From: Bacteroidales bacterium UBA3290
GTDB lineage: Bacteria > Bacteroidota > Bacteroidia > Bacteroidales > UBA932
Length of the DNA stretch: 34,472 bases
Assembly: GCA_002361615.1 (NCBI GenBank)
Contig: DETK01000008.1
Coordinates: 19,095 to 53,566 of the forward strand
Reading direction: 5' to 3'
Shown here in pieces: positions 1-8,414 of this stretch. The notes beneath the pieces were generated by a model. That model did not search any database, was not told the origin of the DNA, and worked only from the letters and a program-made list of their open reading frames with translations. Position 1 is the stretch's first letter. Each line of letters begins with the position of its first letter. The translations under genes were made by a program, and so were the position numbers.

Positions 1-1444
1 GCTGCTTGTGGCCAAGGCTCAGACGGCGGTTCTCCTGGTCGACTTCGAGGACCACGACCTCGAGCGGCTCACCGATGGAGGTGAACTCGGACGGGTGCTT
101 GATCTTCTTGGTCCAGCTCAGGTCGCTGATGTGGACAAGACCGTCGACACCTTCCTCAAGCTCCACGAAGACACCGAAGTTGGTGAAATTGCGGACCGTA
201 GCGGTATGTTTCGAGTTGATGGGATATTTTTCGTTGATGGAAGCCCACGGATCCGGTTTGAGCTGCTTGATACCGAGGCTCATCTTGCGCTCCTCGCGGT
301 CGAGGGTGAGGATGACGGCCTCCACCTCCTGGCCCACTTTGAGGAAATCCTGTGCGCTGCGCAGGTGCAGGCTCCAGCTCATTTCGGAGACGTGGATCAG
401 ACCTTCGACACCCGGCTGCACTTCGACAAAGGCACCGTAGTCGGCGATGACCACGACCTTGCCTTTCACCTTGTCGCCCACCTTGAGGTTCGGGTCGAGA
501 GCGTCCCACGGATGCGGGCTCAGCTGCTTCAGACCGAGGGCGATGCGCTTCTTCGTATCGTCGAAGTCGAGGATCACGACATTGATCTTCTGGTCGAGCT
601 TGACCACCTCTTCCGGATGGCTGATGCGGCCCCAGCTCAGGTCGGTGATGTGGATCAGACCGTCCACGCCGCCCAGGTCGACGAACACACCGTAGGAGGT
701 GATGTTCTTGACCGTTCCTTCCAGGACCTGGCCCTTCTCGAGCTTGCCGATGATGTCGGCCTTCTGGGCCTCGATCTCAGCCTCGATGAGCGCCTTGTGG
801 GAAACGACTACGTTGCGGAATTCCTGGTTGATCTTGACGATCTTGAATTCCATGGTCTTGTTGACGTACACATCGTAGTCGCGGATGGGCTTGACATCGA
901 TCTGGCTGCCCGGCAGGAAGGCCTCGATGCCGAACACGTCGACGATCATGCCACCCTTCGTACGGCACTTGATGTAACCCTTGACGATTTCGTCTTTCTC
1001 GAAGGCCTCGTTGACACGGTCCCAGGACTTGACGGCGCGGGCGCGCTTGTGGGAGAGGATGAGCTGGCCTTTCTTGTCTTCCGCGTTCTCCACGTACACT
1101 TCCACGGTGTCGCCGACGGCGAGATCCGGGTTGTAGCGGAATTCATTGATGCTGATGACACCTTCGCTCTTGTAACCGATGTTCACGATCACTTCGCGTT
1201 TGTTGATGGAGGTCACGGTGCCTTCTACGACCTCATTTTCGTTGATGCGGCTCAGACTCTTGCTGTAGCTTTCTTCGTTGGAAGCTTTCTCCTGGGCGTC
1301 AAAGCCGTCGTTTTCGAACGCATCCCAGTCGAACTTGTCGTTGTCGACCGAGGCGTTGCTCTTTTTGCTGGCAGGTTTCACGATCACCTGCTCTTCGATC
1401 TCTTCTGCATTCTCGACTGCAGGGTTGATGATCTCTTCAGACAT
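1..1444 (-). CDS. rpsA: 30S ribosomal protein S1, 3' part missing
   Basis: Ribosomal protein S1 binds mRNA on the 30S subunit and helps unstructured leaders into the decoding channel. The gene starts at the ATG complementary to 1442-1444 and runs off the left edge; about 481 codons are visible. An acidic N-terminal region of about 60 residues (start MSEEIINPAVENAEEIEE) is followed by five consecutive S1/OB-fold repeats. The last three are the most regular, each carrying a variant of YGVFVDLGGVDGLIHITDLSW and ending in a KRIALGLKQL-type strand. Family members usually carry about six repeats, so one or so is probably lost beyond the window. It has its own promoter (1517-1549) and a leader of about 65 nt, and lies downstream of, but not tightly linked to, the GH3 gene. 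The long open frame on the opposite strand here is a composition artefact. Confidence 0.97.
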   Translation of the reverse strand, partial: MSEEIINPAVENAEEIEEQVIVKPASKKSNASVDNDKFDWDAFENDGFDAQEKASNEESYSKSLSRINENEVVEGTVTSINKREVIVNIGYKSEGVISINEFRYNPDLAVGDTVEVYVENAEDKKGQLILSHKRARAVKSWDRVNEAFEKDEIVKGYIKCRTKGGMIVDVFGIEAFLPGSQIDVKPIRDYDVYVNKTMEFKIVKINQEFRNVVVSHKALIEAEIEAQKADIIGKLEKGQVLEGTVKNITSYGVFVDLGGVDGLIHITDLSWGRISHPEEVVKLDQKINVVILDFDDTKKRIALGLKQLSPHPWDALDPNLKVGDKVKGKVVVIADYGAFVEVQPGVEGLIHVSEMSWSLHLRSAQDFLKVGQEVEAVILTLDREERKMSLGIKQLKPDPWASINEKYPINSKHTATVRNFTNFGVFVELEEGVDGLVHISDLSWTKKIKHPSEFTSIGEPLEVVVLEVDQENRRLSLGHKQ

Positions 1445-1516
1445 GATTAGTTAATAAGTTGTTAAACAATAAGTAGTTAGACAATATTTATAATCCCGTG
1501 TCCACTGGCGGGGTTG

Positions 1517-1549
1517 CAAATGTACGATAATTTTCGGAAAAACAGCAAA
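1517..1549 (-). promoter_or_regulatory. rpsA promoter, Bacteroidota type
   Basis: On the minus strand a -33 TTTG (complement of 1546-1549) and a -7 TACATTTG (complement of 1517-1524) are separated by 21 bp. This matches the TTTG-N19-21-TAnnTTTG consensus of the Bacteroidota primary sigma factor. Transcription would start near 1510, giving an AT-rich leader of about 65 nt before the rpsA ATG. Confidence 0.75.
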
Positions 1550-1564
1550 AAATCAGAAAAACAA

Positions 1565-2746
1565 TCACTTGAGCTGTCCGCGGGCAGTCAGGATGCTTTT
1601 CTTCAGGGCGAGGATCCGGTCGACCCGGTCGTTGAGCTGGTCCATCGAAATGCGGCCCGATTCGACGGCATCGACCACCGCCTCGAAGGCGCTCGGGTAA
1701 TCAGCCGGATCGAGGATGATGTCGCAGCCTGCCTCGATGGCCACGATGGCCGCTTCTTCCGGAGAATACTGCTGGGTAATGGCCCCCATCGCCATGCTGT
1801 CGGTGATAATCAAGCCCTTGAAGCCCAGTTCCCCGCGAAGCTTGTCCTGCAGGATCAGTGGAGACAGGGTGGCGGGAATGCTTTCCCCGGTCACGGAAGG
1901 CAGGCAGATATGCGCCGTCATGATAAGCTGGGCACCGGATTCGATCCCCTTGCGGAAGGGGATCATCTCGCAGCCCAGCAGTTCATCCCAGGTCTTGAGC
2001 GATTCCGCATAGCCGTAATGGGTGTCGGCTTTCGTATCGCCATGGCCGGGGAAATGCTTCAGGCAGCCCTCTACCTTGTTGTGCTGCAGGCCGGCCAGGA
2101 ACTGACTGGCGAAATCGGCCACCAGCTGCGGCGAAGAGCCGAAGGCACGGTTGCCGATGACCACATTCTCCGGGTTGGTGTTCACGTCGCTCACCGGCGC
2201 CAGGTCCACGTCGAAGCCGTAGATGGACAGGTAGCTGCCGATGTTGTCACCTGCCTCATAGGCTTTCTTCGGGTCACCGCTGGCACCGACAGCTTCCATG
2301 CTGCTGTATTTGACCACACTGAAATTGCTGTTGTTGGCGATGCGCGCCACCCGTCCGCCTTCCTCGTCGATGCAGAGCAGGGGGTAATTCCCCAGATTGT
2401 GCAAAAAAGCGGTGAAAGCACGGATCTGGTCCGGGTTCTTGATGTTGGCTGCAAACAGGGTGATGCCTCCCACGGGATAGCGGCTGAAACCGTCGGTCAG
2501 GACCTGTGAGGCAGCCGTCTGCGTAAGGGAGGATGTCAAGTCCAGCGCCTCGGGGCGCACGTTGAATAGTTGTCCGACCTTCTCGCGCAAAGTCATCTCG
2601 TCGAGCGACTTGAGCGAATAAACGGGCTTCTCGGGAACCGGTGCGGGGCCTGGTTCAGGCTCCGGATCCTCGTGGCAGGCGCTGACAAGCAGCAAAAGGA
2701 AGAGGAGGCAGGTCAGGCCTCCTCTTCTCCATTTCCAATCGGTCAT
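1565..2746 (-). CDS. GH3 beta-N-acetylglucosaminidase lipoprotein (NagZ-like)
   Basis: This is a family 3 glycoside hydrolase of the NagZ type, expected to remove terminal beta-linked N-acetylglucosamine, for example from muropeptides. The 393-residue protein opens with a lipoprotein signal (lipobox VSAC, Cys24) and a proline/glutamate-rich spacer, so it is exported and lipid-anchored, unlike the cytosolic NagZ of Escherichia coli. NagZ hallmarks are present: the IDEEGGRV strand (about 126-133), KHFPGHG at 230-236 followed by the flexible-loop Asp-Thr-His (241-243) that supplies the acid/base, and the nucleophile Asp316 in IITDSMAMGAI. It is the last gene of a four-gene minus-strand operon; its ATG overlaps the stop of the S9 peptidase gene as ATGA (2743-2746). 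The exact natural substrate is inferred. Confidence 0.9.
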   Translation of the reverse strand: MTDWKWRRGGLTCLLFLLLLVSACHEDPEPEPGPAPVPEKPVYSLKSLDEMTLREKVGQLFNVRPEALDLTSSLTQTAASQVLTDGFSRYPVGGITLFAANIKNPDQIRAFTAFLHNLGNYPLLCIDEEGGRVARIANNSNFSVVKYSSMEAVGASGDPKKAYEAGDNIGSYLSIYGFDVDLAPVSDVNTNPENVVIGNRAFGSSPQLVADFASQFLAGLQHNKVEGCLKHFPGHGDTKADTHYGYAESLKTWDELLGCEMIPFRKGIESGAQLIMTAHICLPSVTGESIPATLSPLILQDKLRGELGFKGLIITDSMAMGAITQQYSPEEAAIVAIEAGCDIILDPADYPSAFEAVVDAVESGRISMDQLNDRVDRILALKKSILTARGQLK

Positions 2747-5337
2747 TCTTTCTTATCGGATTTGTCGGAAGCTTTGCCTTCCGCATCTTTTTCCTTGCGG
2801 GGTTTGGCATTCTTCACGTAGGTATCCAGCCAGTAGCCCGTTTCATAGAGCATATCGAGCGTCGTCTCGATACCCTGGTAGCTGTGGCTCTCGTAAGGCA
2901 GCTGCACGTATCTGGCCGTGGCTCCGAAATAGACAAGAGCCTGGTAGAGACGCTCCGACTGCACCGGGAAGGTACCCGTATTGTTGTCGATCTGGCCGTG
3001 GATGAGCATCAGCGCATCCTTGACCTTGTCGGCATAATTGAACGGTGACATCTCGTCGTAGACATTCTTCGCCTTCCAGTAATTGCGACGCTCGCTCTGG
3101 AAGCCGAAGGGGGTAAGGCTGCGGTTGTAGGCGCCGCTGCGGGCGACACCGGCCCGGAACAGGCGGGTGTGGGCCAGCAGGTTGGCCGTCATGAATCCGC
3201 CATAGGAATGGCCGCCCACGCCGATGCGGTCGCGGTCGCCGATACCCAGGCTGTCGCAGACGAAGTCGACAGCCGCCTCTGCGCTCATTACCAGCTGCTC
3301 GAGGAAACGGTCGTTGGGCTCGGCCGACTTGTCGGCGGCGATGATCGCCATCGTGAACTCGTCGAGTACGGCGTATCCCTGGGTCGCCCAGATCATCGCA
3401 GAACCATAGGAAGGTTTGGTATACTTGTGTCTTTCGGCACGAGCCTTCTCGCTTTCAGCCGGGCACTTGTACTCATAGGGATAGGTCCACATGAAGACCG
3501 GCAGCCGGCCGTCGCGTTCCTTGTCGTAACCGGCCGGCAGATAGAGATGGGCGAAGCACTTGAGGCCGTCCTTGCGGGTATAGGTCACATACTGGTCGGT
3601 CACCATCTTGGAGAAATCGGCCACAGGGTCTTCGATGTGCGTGAGCTGACGGGCCGTATGGCGGCGAAGGTCGAACTCATAGTAATCGGGCACCACGCCG
3701 AAAGCTTCGCGGCGGCCGAGCAGCTTCATCTTCTTCGGCGTGAAATCCGTGACCGCCGTCAGGGTCTCGCGGCAGTCGCCCGAAGAAGTCCAGAGGTTTT
3801 CCGTCTTGTTGCCCTTGAGGGTGAGACGGTCGAGGAAGGAGTGACGGAAGCCCTCCGCATCGAGGCGGTCGTTGCCTTCGAGGAGGATCTGGCTGTGTTT
3901 TGCGTCTGTCCAGAGGACGGAACGGCCATAGGCGTTGCGGACCGTATAAGGGCGTCCGTAGGCCGGGAAATTGCCCAGCGTATCCACCTCCGTGCTCTGG
4001 GTGAAAAGCACCTGTCCCTTGGCGAGGGTATCGCAAGGGACAAACGTGACCATCCTCCTGAACTTCTGTTTCGAGGAACTCTCTTCATATAGTGCCAGCG
4101 CATTGTCGCCCCAGGTGATACGGCCCAGCCGGTATTCGGGCGCGAGCACCAGCTGCTTGTCGTTTTCGAAATCGAAAGGTGCCGTGCACTGGAACACCTT
4201 GTCGGTAAAGGTCTTTTCAGGACGTTCCTTCTCTTTCACCGTATCCTTTGCGGCAGGATCGTCGTCGGGACGGGGACCCATCGGGCCGAACGCTCCGGCG
4301 CCGCTCTCCGATTCACTCCAGTACAGGGTGGCCGGGAGGTCGGGGCGCCAGGAGAAACCGGCCGGACGGGGTTTCTTCGGCTCAGCAGGTTTCTTGTCCT
4401 TTGCGGGTTCTTCTTTCGGCTCCTTGACCGTACCGTCGCGCAGCATCCGGACGACGCTTCCGTCCGCAAGGTCCATGATGAACTGCTTGCTCGGGAAAGA
4501 GCGGTGGCTCTCGACATACGAATAAGGATGATGTTCCGTCACGGTGATGGCATACTTGCCGTCGGGGGAAAGGTCAAGCGAACGATAGACGGCCGGACCG
4601 CCCACCTTGCGGACGCCTTCGGGACTCCAGACCATCAGCTGGCTCGTGCAGCAGTAGTCGAAGAGTTCTTCATCGGCAGGACCGGTCAGCAGGTCCTGAT
4701 ACGTGCGGATCGACTTCTTCTCTCCCAGCACTTCCTGGACGATGGAGGACTGCGCCACAGCGTGGTGCGGGGCTTCTTTCCGGTCGTCGGGAACCGACTT
4801 GAAGAGGATGTGGCTGTCGTCGAGGAAGAAGAACGGCGTGCCGAAGATGGAGTTCACCCGCTTGTCGGTGAGCCGCTGGGCGACGGGCTGAGCCGCCGTC
4901 GCATCGACGCACCACAGTTCGACGCGGTCGGGGAAATTCAGCGTAAAGCCAACATAGCGGCCGCTCGGCGACCAGGTGATGAACTTCACGCGGTAGCCCT
5001 CGGGAAGGCCCTGGACAGGACGCATCGAAGTGGTGGCCACGTCAAAGATTTTCAGCTGGTCGAAATAGTTCTCACGGGTCTCGCTGAAATTGCGCGGGTC
5101 CAGGCGGACGCCGCCGATACGTGCTTCGCTGGCAGCAAGTTCGGCGATCGGGACGTGGCGGTTCTGGCGATAGCCTACCGCGGCCCTCTGATAGTTGGCG
5201 GCGTAGTAGAACGTCGGAAGCGGACTTGCCATCGTAATGGCCTCAATCTCCGGGGCTGGATGGCGGAACCCATCGGCAAGGAGCACCGGGCATCCGGCCA
5301 GGAGCAGGACGGATGTAAGGATCAGGAGTCGTTTCAT
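2743..5337 (-). CDS. S9 family serine peptidase (glutamyl endopeptidase-like)
   Basis: A secreted prolyl-oligopeptidase-superfamily peptidase of 864 residues. It has an N-terminal signal with a possible lipobox (LAGC, Cys16), a long beta-propeller-type region, and a C-terminal alpha/beta-hydrolase domain. The catalytic triad can be read as Ser711 in GGHSYGGF, Asp784 in HGQIDNN and His818 in YESHSY. The GGHSYGGFM motif and overall length are closest to the S9D branch (chloroplast glutamyl endopeptidase-like), but substrate preference cannot be read from sequence. A lysine/proline/glutamate-rich insert (around residues 300-320) interrupts the propeller and the C-terminus is a lysine-rich tail; both look like disordered segments. 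It begins 13 bp after the transglycosylase stop and overlaps the GH3 gene by 4 bp, so the three are almost certainly co-transcribed. Confidence 0.92.
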   Translation of the reverse strand: MKRLLILTSVLLLAGCPVLLADGFRHPAPEIEAITMASPLPTFYYAANYQRAAVGYRQNRHVPIAELAASEARIGGVRLDPRNFSETRENYFDQLKIFDVATTSMRPVQGLPEGYRVKFITWSPSGRYVGFTLNFPDRVELWCVDATAAQPVAQRLTDKRVNSIFGTPFFFLDDSHILFKSVPDDRKEAPHHAVAQSSIVQEVLGEKKSIRTYQDLLTGPADEELFDYCCTSQLMVWSPEGVRKVGGPAVYRSLDLSPDGKYAITVTEHHPYSYVESHRSFPSKQFIMDLADGSVVRMLRDGTVKEPKEEPAKDKKPAEPKKPRPAGFSWRPDLPATLYWSESESGAGAFGPMGPRPDDDPAAKDTVKEKERPEKTFTDKVFQCTAPFDFENDKQLVLAPEYRLGRITWGDNALALYEESSSKQKFRRMVTFVPCDTLAKGQVLFTQSTEVDTLGNFPAYGRPYTVRNAYGRSVLWTDAKHSQILLEGNDRLDAEGFRHSFLDRLTLKGNKTENLWTSSGDCRETLTAVTDFTPKKMKLLGRREAFGVVPDYYEFDLRRHTARQLTHIEDPVADFSKMVTDQYVTYTRKDGLKCFAHLYLPAGYDKERDGRLPVFMWTYPYEYKCPAESEKARAERHKYTKPSYGSAMIWATQGYAVLDEFTMAIIAADKSAEPNDRFLEQLVMSAEAAVDFVCDSLGIGDRDRIGVGGHSYGGFMTANLLAHTRLFRAGVARSGAYNRSLTPFGFQSERRNYWKAKNVYDEMSPFNYADKVKDALMLIHGQIDNNTGTFPVQSERLYQALVYFGATARYVQLPYESHSYQGIETTLDMLYETGYWLDTYVKNAKPRKEKDAEGKASDKSDKKE

Positions 5338-5350
5338 GTATGTAGCGGGT

Positions 5351-6346
5351 TTATTTGGACAGGTTTTGGTAATATTTCCGCTCCGCAGCCAGGTCGGGAA
5401 TCACGATCTCGTAGGTCTTCCCCTTCCCCGTCACGAGCTTGGTGTCGCGCAGCCAGGGGTTGGCCCGGCGGAGCTGGGCGTACGAAACGCCGTAACGTCC
5501 GGCGAATTCGGCCAGGTCGTCGATGTCGCTGCTGACCACGACCACCTCGCGGGGCGGGATATACGGATAATAGTCGTGCTCATCCAACTGGAAGCCGAAG
5601 AGCGCGGGATCCTCGAACATCATCTTGGCCACCAGGATACGGAACATATAGCGTGAAGTCTCCTCCACCAGCTGGAGGTCGAGCGCCTTGCGCTGCTGCT
5701 GGACTTCCCTTCTCTTCGCAACACCGTTGATGCCGCCGTTGTAGCTGGCGGCCACTGTCATCCAGTCGCCGAAACGGGCGTAGGCACGCTTCAGATACGA
5801 GCAGGCGGCGACAGTTTCCTTTTTCAGATGATAGCGTTCATCGACTGTCGAAGCCACTTCCAGGCCGAACTCCCGGCCCACTTCGCGCATGAATTGCCAC
5901 AGGCCGGCGGCTCCGGCCACGGAGACGGCGGTCTCGCTGACGTTGCTTTCGATGGCCATCAGGTATTTCAGGTCGTCGGGAACACCCTGGGCAGCCAGGA
6001 TCGGCTCGATCTGGGGGAAGATACGCCCGGCGCGCTTGAGCATCAGCAGGGAATTGGTGTGTCCATAGGTGAAAGCGATCAGTTCGCGGTCCATCCTTTC
6101 ATACAGGTCCACCCGGTCGAAGCGGATGGTATCGCCGGCGAAGACGATGAAGGGCGGCACCTTCGGCGCATGGACGGGGACCTGCTCGATCGTCCTTTCG
6201 ATGACCAGCAGGGAATCTTCCCCACCGGAAGCAGACACCGCGGCGCCGGCTTTCGCCAGCTGCACGGCAGGGCGCGTATCCCAATAGAGATAGCCCAATC
6301 CTGCGGCCAGCAGGATGAACAGGATAATGACAAGCGCTTTTTTCAT
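5351..6346 (-). CDS. membrane-anchored lytic transglycosylase (MltD-like)
   Basis: A lytic transglycosylase that cleaves the MurNAc-GlcNAc bond of peptidoglycan to leave 1,6-anhydro ends. The 331-residue protein has one N-terminal hydrophobic segment (about residues 4-21), a spacer, and an SLT domain. The catalytic Glu133 sits in LMAIESN, followed by the family's SxAGAAGLWQFM strand (142-153) and AASYNGGINGV further on. The last 60 residues (DDLAEFAGRYGVSYAQLRRANPWL) resemble a LysM-type peptidoglycan-binding module. The start codon directly abuts the TAG of the upstream dehydratase gene (no intervening base), and the S9 peptidase gene follows after 13 bp. The operon therefore joins glycan cleavage, peptide cleavage and GlcNAc removal. 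Confidence 0.9.
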   Translation of the reverse strand: MKKALVIILFILLAAGLGYLYWDTRPAVQLAKAGAAVSASGGEDSLLVIERTIEQVPVHAPKVPPFIVFAGDTIRFDRVDLYERMDRELIAFTYGHTNSLLMLKRAGRIFPQIEPILAAQGVPDDLKYLMAIESNVSETAVSVAGAAGLWQFMREVGREFGLEVASTVDERYHLKKETVAACSYLKRAYARFGDWMTVAASYNGGINGVAKRREVQQQRKALDLQLVEETSRYMFRILVAKMMFEDPALFGFQLDEHDYYPYIPPREVVVVSSDIDDLAEFAGRYGVSYAQLRRANPWLRDTKLVTGKGKTYEIVIPDLAAERKYYQNLSK

Positions 6347-8263
6347 CTATTGTTTGTCGAAAACTTCAAACTTCGAGTTGTTCGACTTGAATTCCGGCAC
6401 GATCTCTTTCATCCGCTTGACCATCTCGGGGATGCGGACCTCGCGCGAGAGGACTTCCAGTTCATCGACAAAGCGGCAGGCATCCTGGTAGTCATACTTG
6501 CGGACGTGGGCGATGCGGATGCGGTCGTGGGCGGTCGGGTCGGTGTTCTCCTTGTCGGAGAGGACCTCTTCGTAGAGTTTCTCGCCGGGACGGAGACCGG
6601 AATACACGATCTGGATGTCCTTGCCGGGCACGAAGCCGGCCAGTTCGATCATCCTCCGGGCCAGGGTATCGATCTTCACGGGTTCGCCCATATCGAAGAC
6701 GAAGATGTCCTTGCCTTCCGACATGGTAGCCGCTTCCATTACCAGGCGGCAGGCTTCAGGGATGGTCATGAAGTAGCGGGTAATCTCGGGATGGGTCACC
6801 GTGACAGGGCCGCCGCTTTCAATCTGCTCGCGGAAGCGAGGAATCACGGAGCCATTGGATCCCAGCACATTGCCGAAGCGTGTGGTGACGAACTTGGTCT
6901 TGTCGTTGTTGATCGACTGGACATAGATCTCGGCCAGGCGCTTGGTGCAGCCCATGATGTTGGTCGGATTGACGGCCTTGTCGGTAGAGATCATCACCAT
7001 CATCTCGACGCCATATTCGATGCACTTGTCGGCTACCTGCCGGGAGCCGATCAGGTTGACGAGCACGGCTTCGCAAGGGTTCTCTTCCATCAGGGGGACG
7101 TGCTTGTAGGCAGCGGCATGGAAGACCACTTCCGGCCGCCAGGTCCGGAAGACGTAGTCGAGACGCTGGCGCTGACGCACGTCACCGATGACCGGCACGA
7201 AATTCAGGTCTTTGAACTTCTCTTCCAGTTCAAGCCGAAGGTTGTGCATGGGGGTCTCGGCATTGTCGTAGAGCACCAGTTTCTTGACGCCCAGACGGGC
7301 CAGCTGGCGGCAAAGTTCCGAACCGATGGAGCCCGAGGCACCCGTGACCAGAACCACCTTGCCGGAGAAGCGTTCTTTGATCTTGTCCATCGAGATGGCG
7401 ATCTCGTCGCGGCCCAGGAGGTCTTCGACCTTGATGTTACGCACGTTCTGGGCATTGACATTGGCGAAATCGTCGATGGAAGGCGCCACCAGGAGGCGGA
7501 TCTTGTTCTCCGTAGCGAAAGGGATCAGGCGCTGGGATTCCAGACGGATGTCGGAATCGCGGGCAAAGATGATGCCTTTGACGGCCTGTTTCTCGAGGAT
7601 CTGCCGGACATCGTCGATCGATTCGAACATGAAGACAGGTGTGTTGTGCGTCGTCATGCGGTCTTCCGACTGGACGTCGGTCAGGAAGCCTACCACGTCA
7701 TAGTGCTTCGAACTGCGGAGACGGGTTTCCAAGGCGATGCATTTCTCGCCGGTGCCATAGATCAGCACACGCATCAAACTACCTCCGCGCAGGCGGAAGC
7801 GCCGCTGAAGTTCCTCATAGACACGGATCATCAGCACCCGGAACGTAACGAGCAGGAAGATGCAGAGCACAAAGTAGACCACCAGGATCAGCCAGGTCGT
7901 CCTGTGCCACATTCCGGTCAGGGCAAGGACAGCACCATCAATCGCCGTGGCGCAGAAGACAGCCATGCCGAAGCGGAACACGTCTACCATCGTCGAATGG
8001 CGGATAATGACGCGAAAGCTTTTGAAGATCCAGAACATCAGGGCTGCCGACACGGTCGTCGTCACCAGCCAGATCCAGTTGAACCGGTTCCAGTAATCGA
8101 GTGAACCTAAAGAGGAGGCCGAATTCGTCACAACCGAATGGACGAAGAAAATGACCAGGAGTGCTGACACGAACGACAGGAGGACGTCCAGCACAAAGAT
8201 GAGACCCGTACTTACATATCTGGAGAAGGCCTTGTCAAAGAGCTTCTTAAGGTGATTTCTCAT
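6347..8263 (-). CDS. membrane nucleotide-sugar 4,6-dehydratase (CapD/WbpM/FlaA1 family)
   Basis: A polysaccharide-biosynthesis enzyme that most likely converts UDP-GlcNAc to a 4-keto-6-deoxy sugar for capsule, O-antigen or glycoprotein glycans. Four hydrophobic segments occupy roughly the first 150 residues, then a first Rossmann-like domain (VLIYGTGEKCIALETRL), then the catalytic short-chain dehydrogenase domain beginning VVLVTGASGSIGSELCRQL (NAD-binding GxxGxxG). FHAAAYKHVPLMEENP and STDKAVNPTNIMGCTKR follow; the family's Met replaces the usual catalytic Tyr of the YxxxK pair. The start is placed at ATG 8261-8263 (638 residues) rather than a TTG 21 bases upstream, because ATG gives a normal N-terminus. 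It heads the minus-strand operon with mltD-like, S9 and GH3 genes. Confidence 0.9.
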   Translation of the reverse strand: MRNHLKKLFDKAFSRYVSTGLIFVLDVLLSFVSALLVIFFVHSVVTNSASSLGSLDYWNRFNWIWLVTTTVSAALMFWIFKSFRVIIRHSTMVDVFRFGMAVFCATAIDGAVLALTGMWHRTTWLILVVYFVLCIFLLVTFRVLMIRVYEELQRRFRLRGGSLMRVLIYGTGEKCIALETRLRSSKHYDVVGFLTDVQSEDRMTTHNTPVFMFESIDDVRQILEKQAVKGIIFARDSDIRLESQRLIPFATENKIRLLVAPSIDDFANVNAQNVRNIKVEDLLGRDEIAISMDKIKERFSGKVVLVTGASGSIGSELCRQLARLGVKKLVLYDNAETPMHNLRLELEEKFKDLNFVPVIGDVRQRQRLDYVFRTWRPEVVFHAAAYKHVPLMEENPCEAVLVNLIGSRQVADKCIEYGVEMMVMISTDKAVNPTNIMGCTKRLAEIYVQSINNDKTKFVTTRFGNVLGSNGSVIPRFREQIESGGPVTVTHPEITRYFMTIPEACRLVMEAATMSEGKDIFVFDMGEPVKIDTLARRMIELAGFVPGKDIQIVYSGLRPGEKLYEEVLSDKENTDPTAHDRIRIAHVRKYDYQDACRFVDELEVLSREVRIPEMVKRMKEIVPEFKSNNSKFEVFDKQ

Positions 8264-8329
8264 ATAGAGTATATTTCTGTTCAATCAATAAATGCCGGCA
8301 ACCTTAAAGGATTGCGGCAGTAAGCCATG

Positions 8330-8337
8330 CAAATTTA
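8330..8337 (-). promoter_or_regulatory. putative -7 element for the dehydratase operon
   Basis: The minus strand reads TAAATTTG here, an exact TAnnTTTG match about 67 bp upstream of the ATG at 8263. No good -33 TTTG is seen at the expected spacing, so the call rests on the -7 box and position alone. It is back-to-back with the prfA promoter in the 151-bp divergent region. Confidence 0.45.
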
Positions 8338-8363
8338 ATAATTATTTACGAATCTACCGCTAC

Positions 8364-8395
8364 TCTGCGGATAATTTAAAAAATGATTAAATTTG
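8364..8395 (+). promoter_or_regulatory. prfA promoter, Bacteroidota type
   Basis: A -7 element TAAATTTG (8388-8395) lies 19 bp upstream of the prfA ATG, with a degenerate -33 TCTG at 8364-8367 (20-bp spacer). Transcription would begin near 8401 with a leader of only about 14 nt. Confidence 0.6.
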
Positions 8396-8414
8396 CAGCC
8401 CAAACTCTCAAATC

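Noticed and set aside
8..1450. 480-codon open frame on the plus strand opposite rpsA
   Set aside because: The minus strand reads as five S1 repeats; the plus frame has no family resemblance and arises from GC-rich third positions.
5828..8104. 758-codon open frame on the plus strand opposite the transglycosylase and dehydratase genes
   Set aside because: It spans two well-supported minus-strand genes, is rich in His, Asp and Arg as expected of antisense translation, and has no promoter.
8264..8284. Upstream TTG start for the dehydratase gene
   Set aside because: The ATG 21 bases downstream gives a normal N-terminus and needs no rare start codon.
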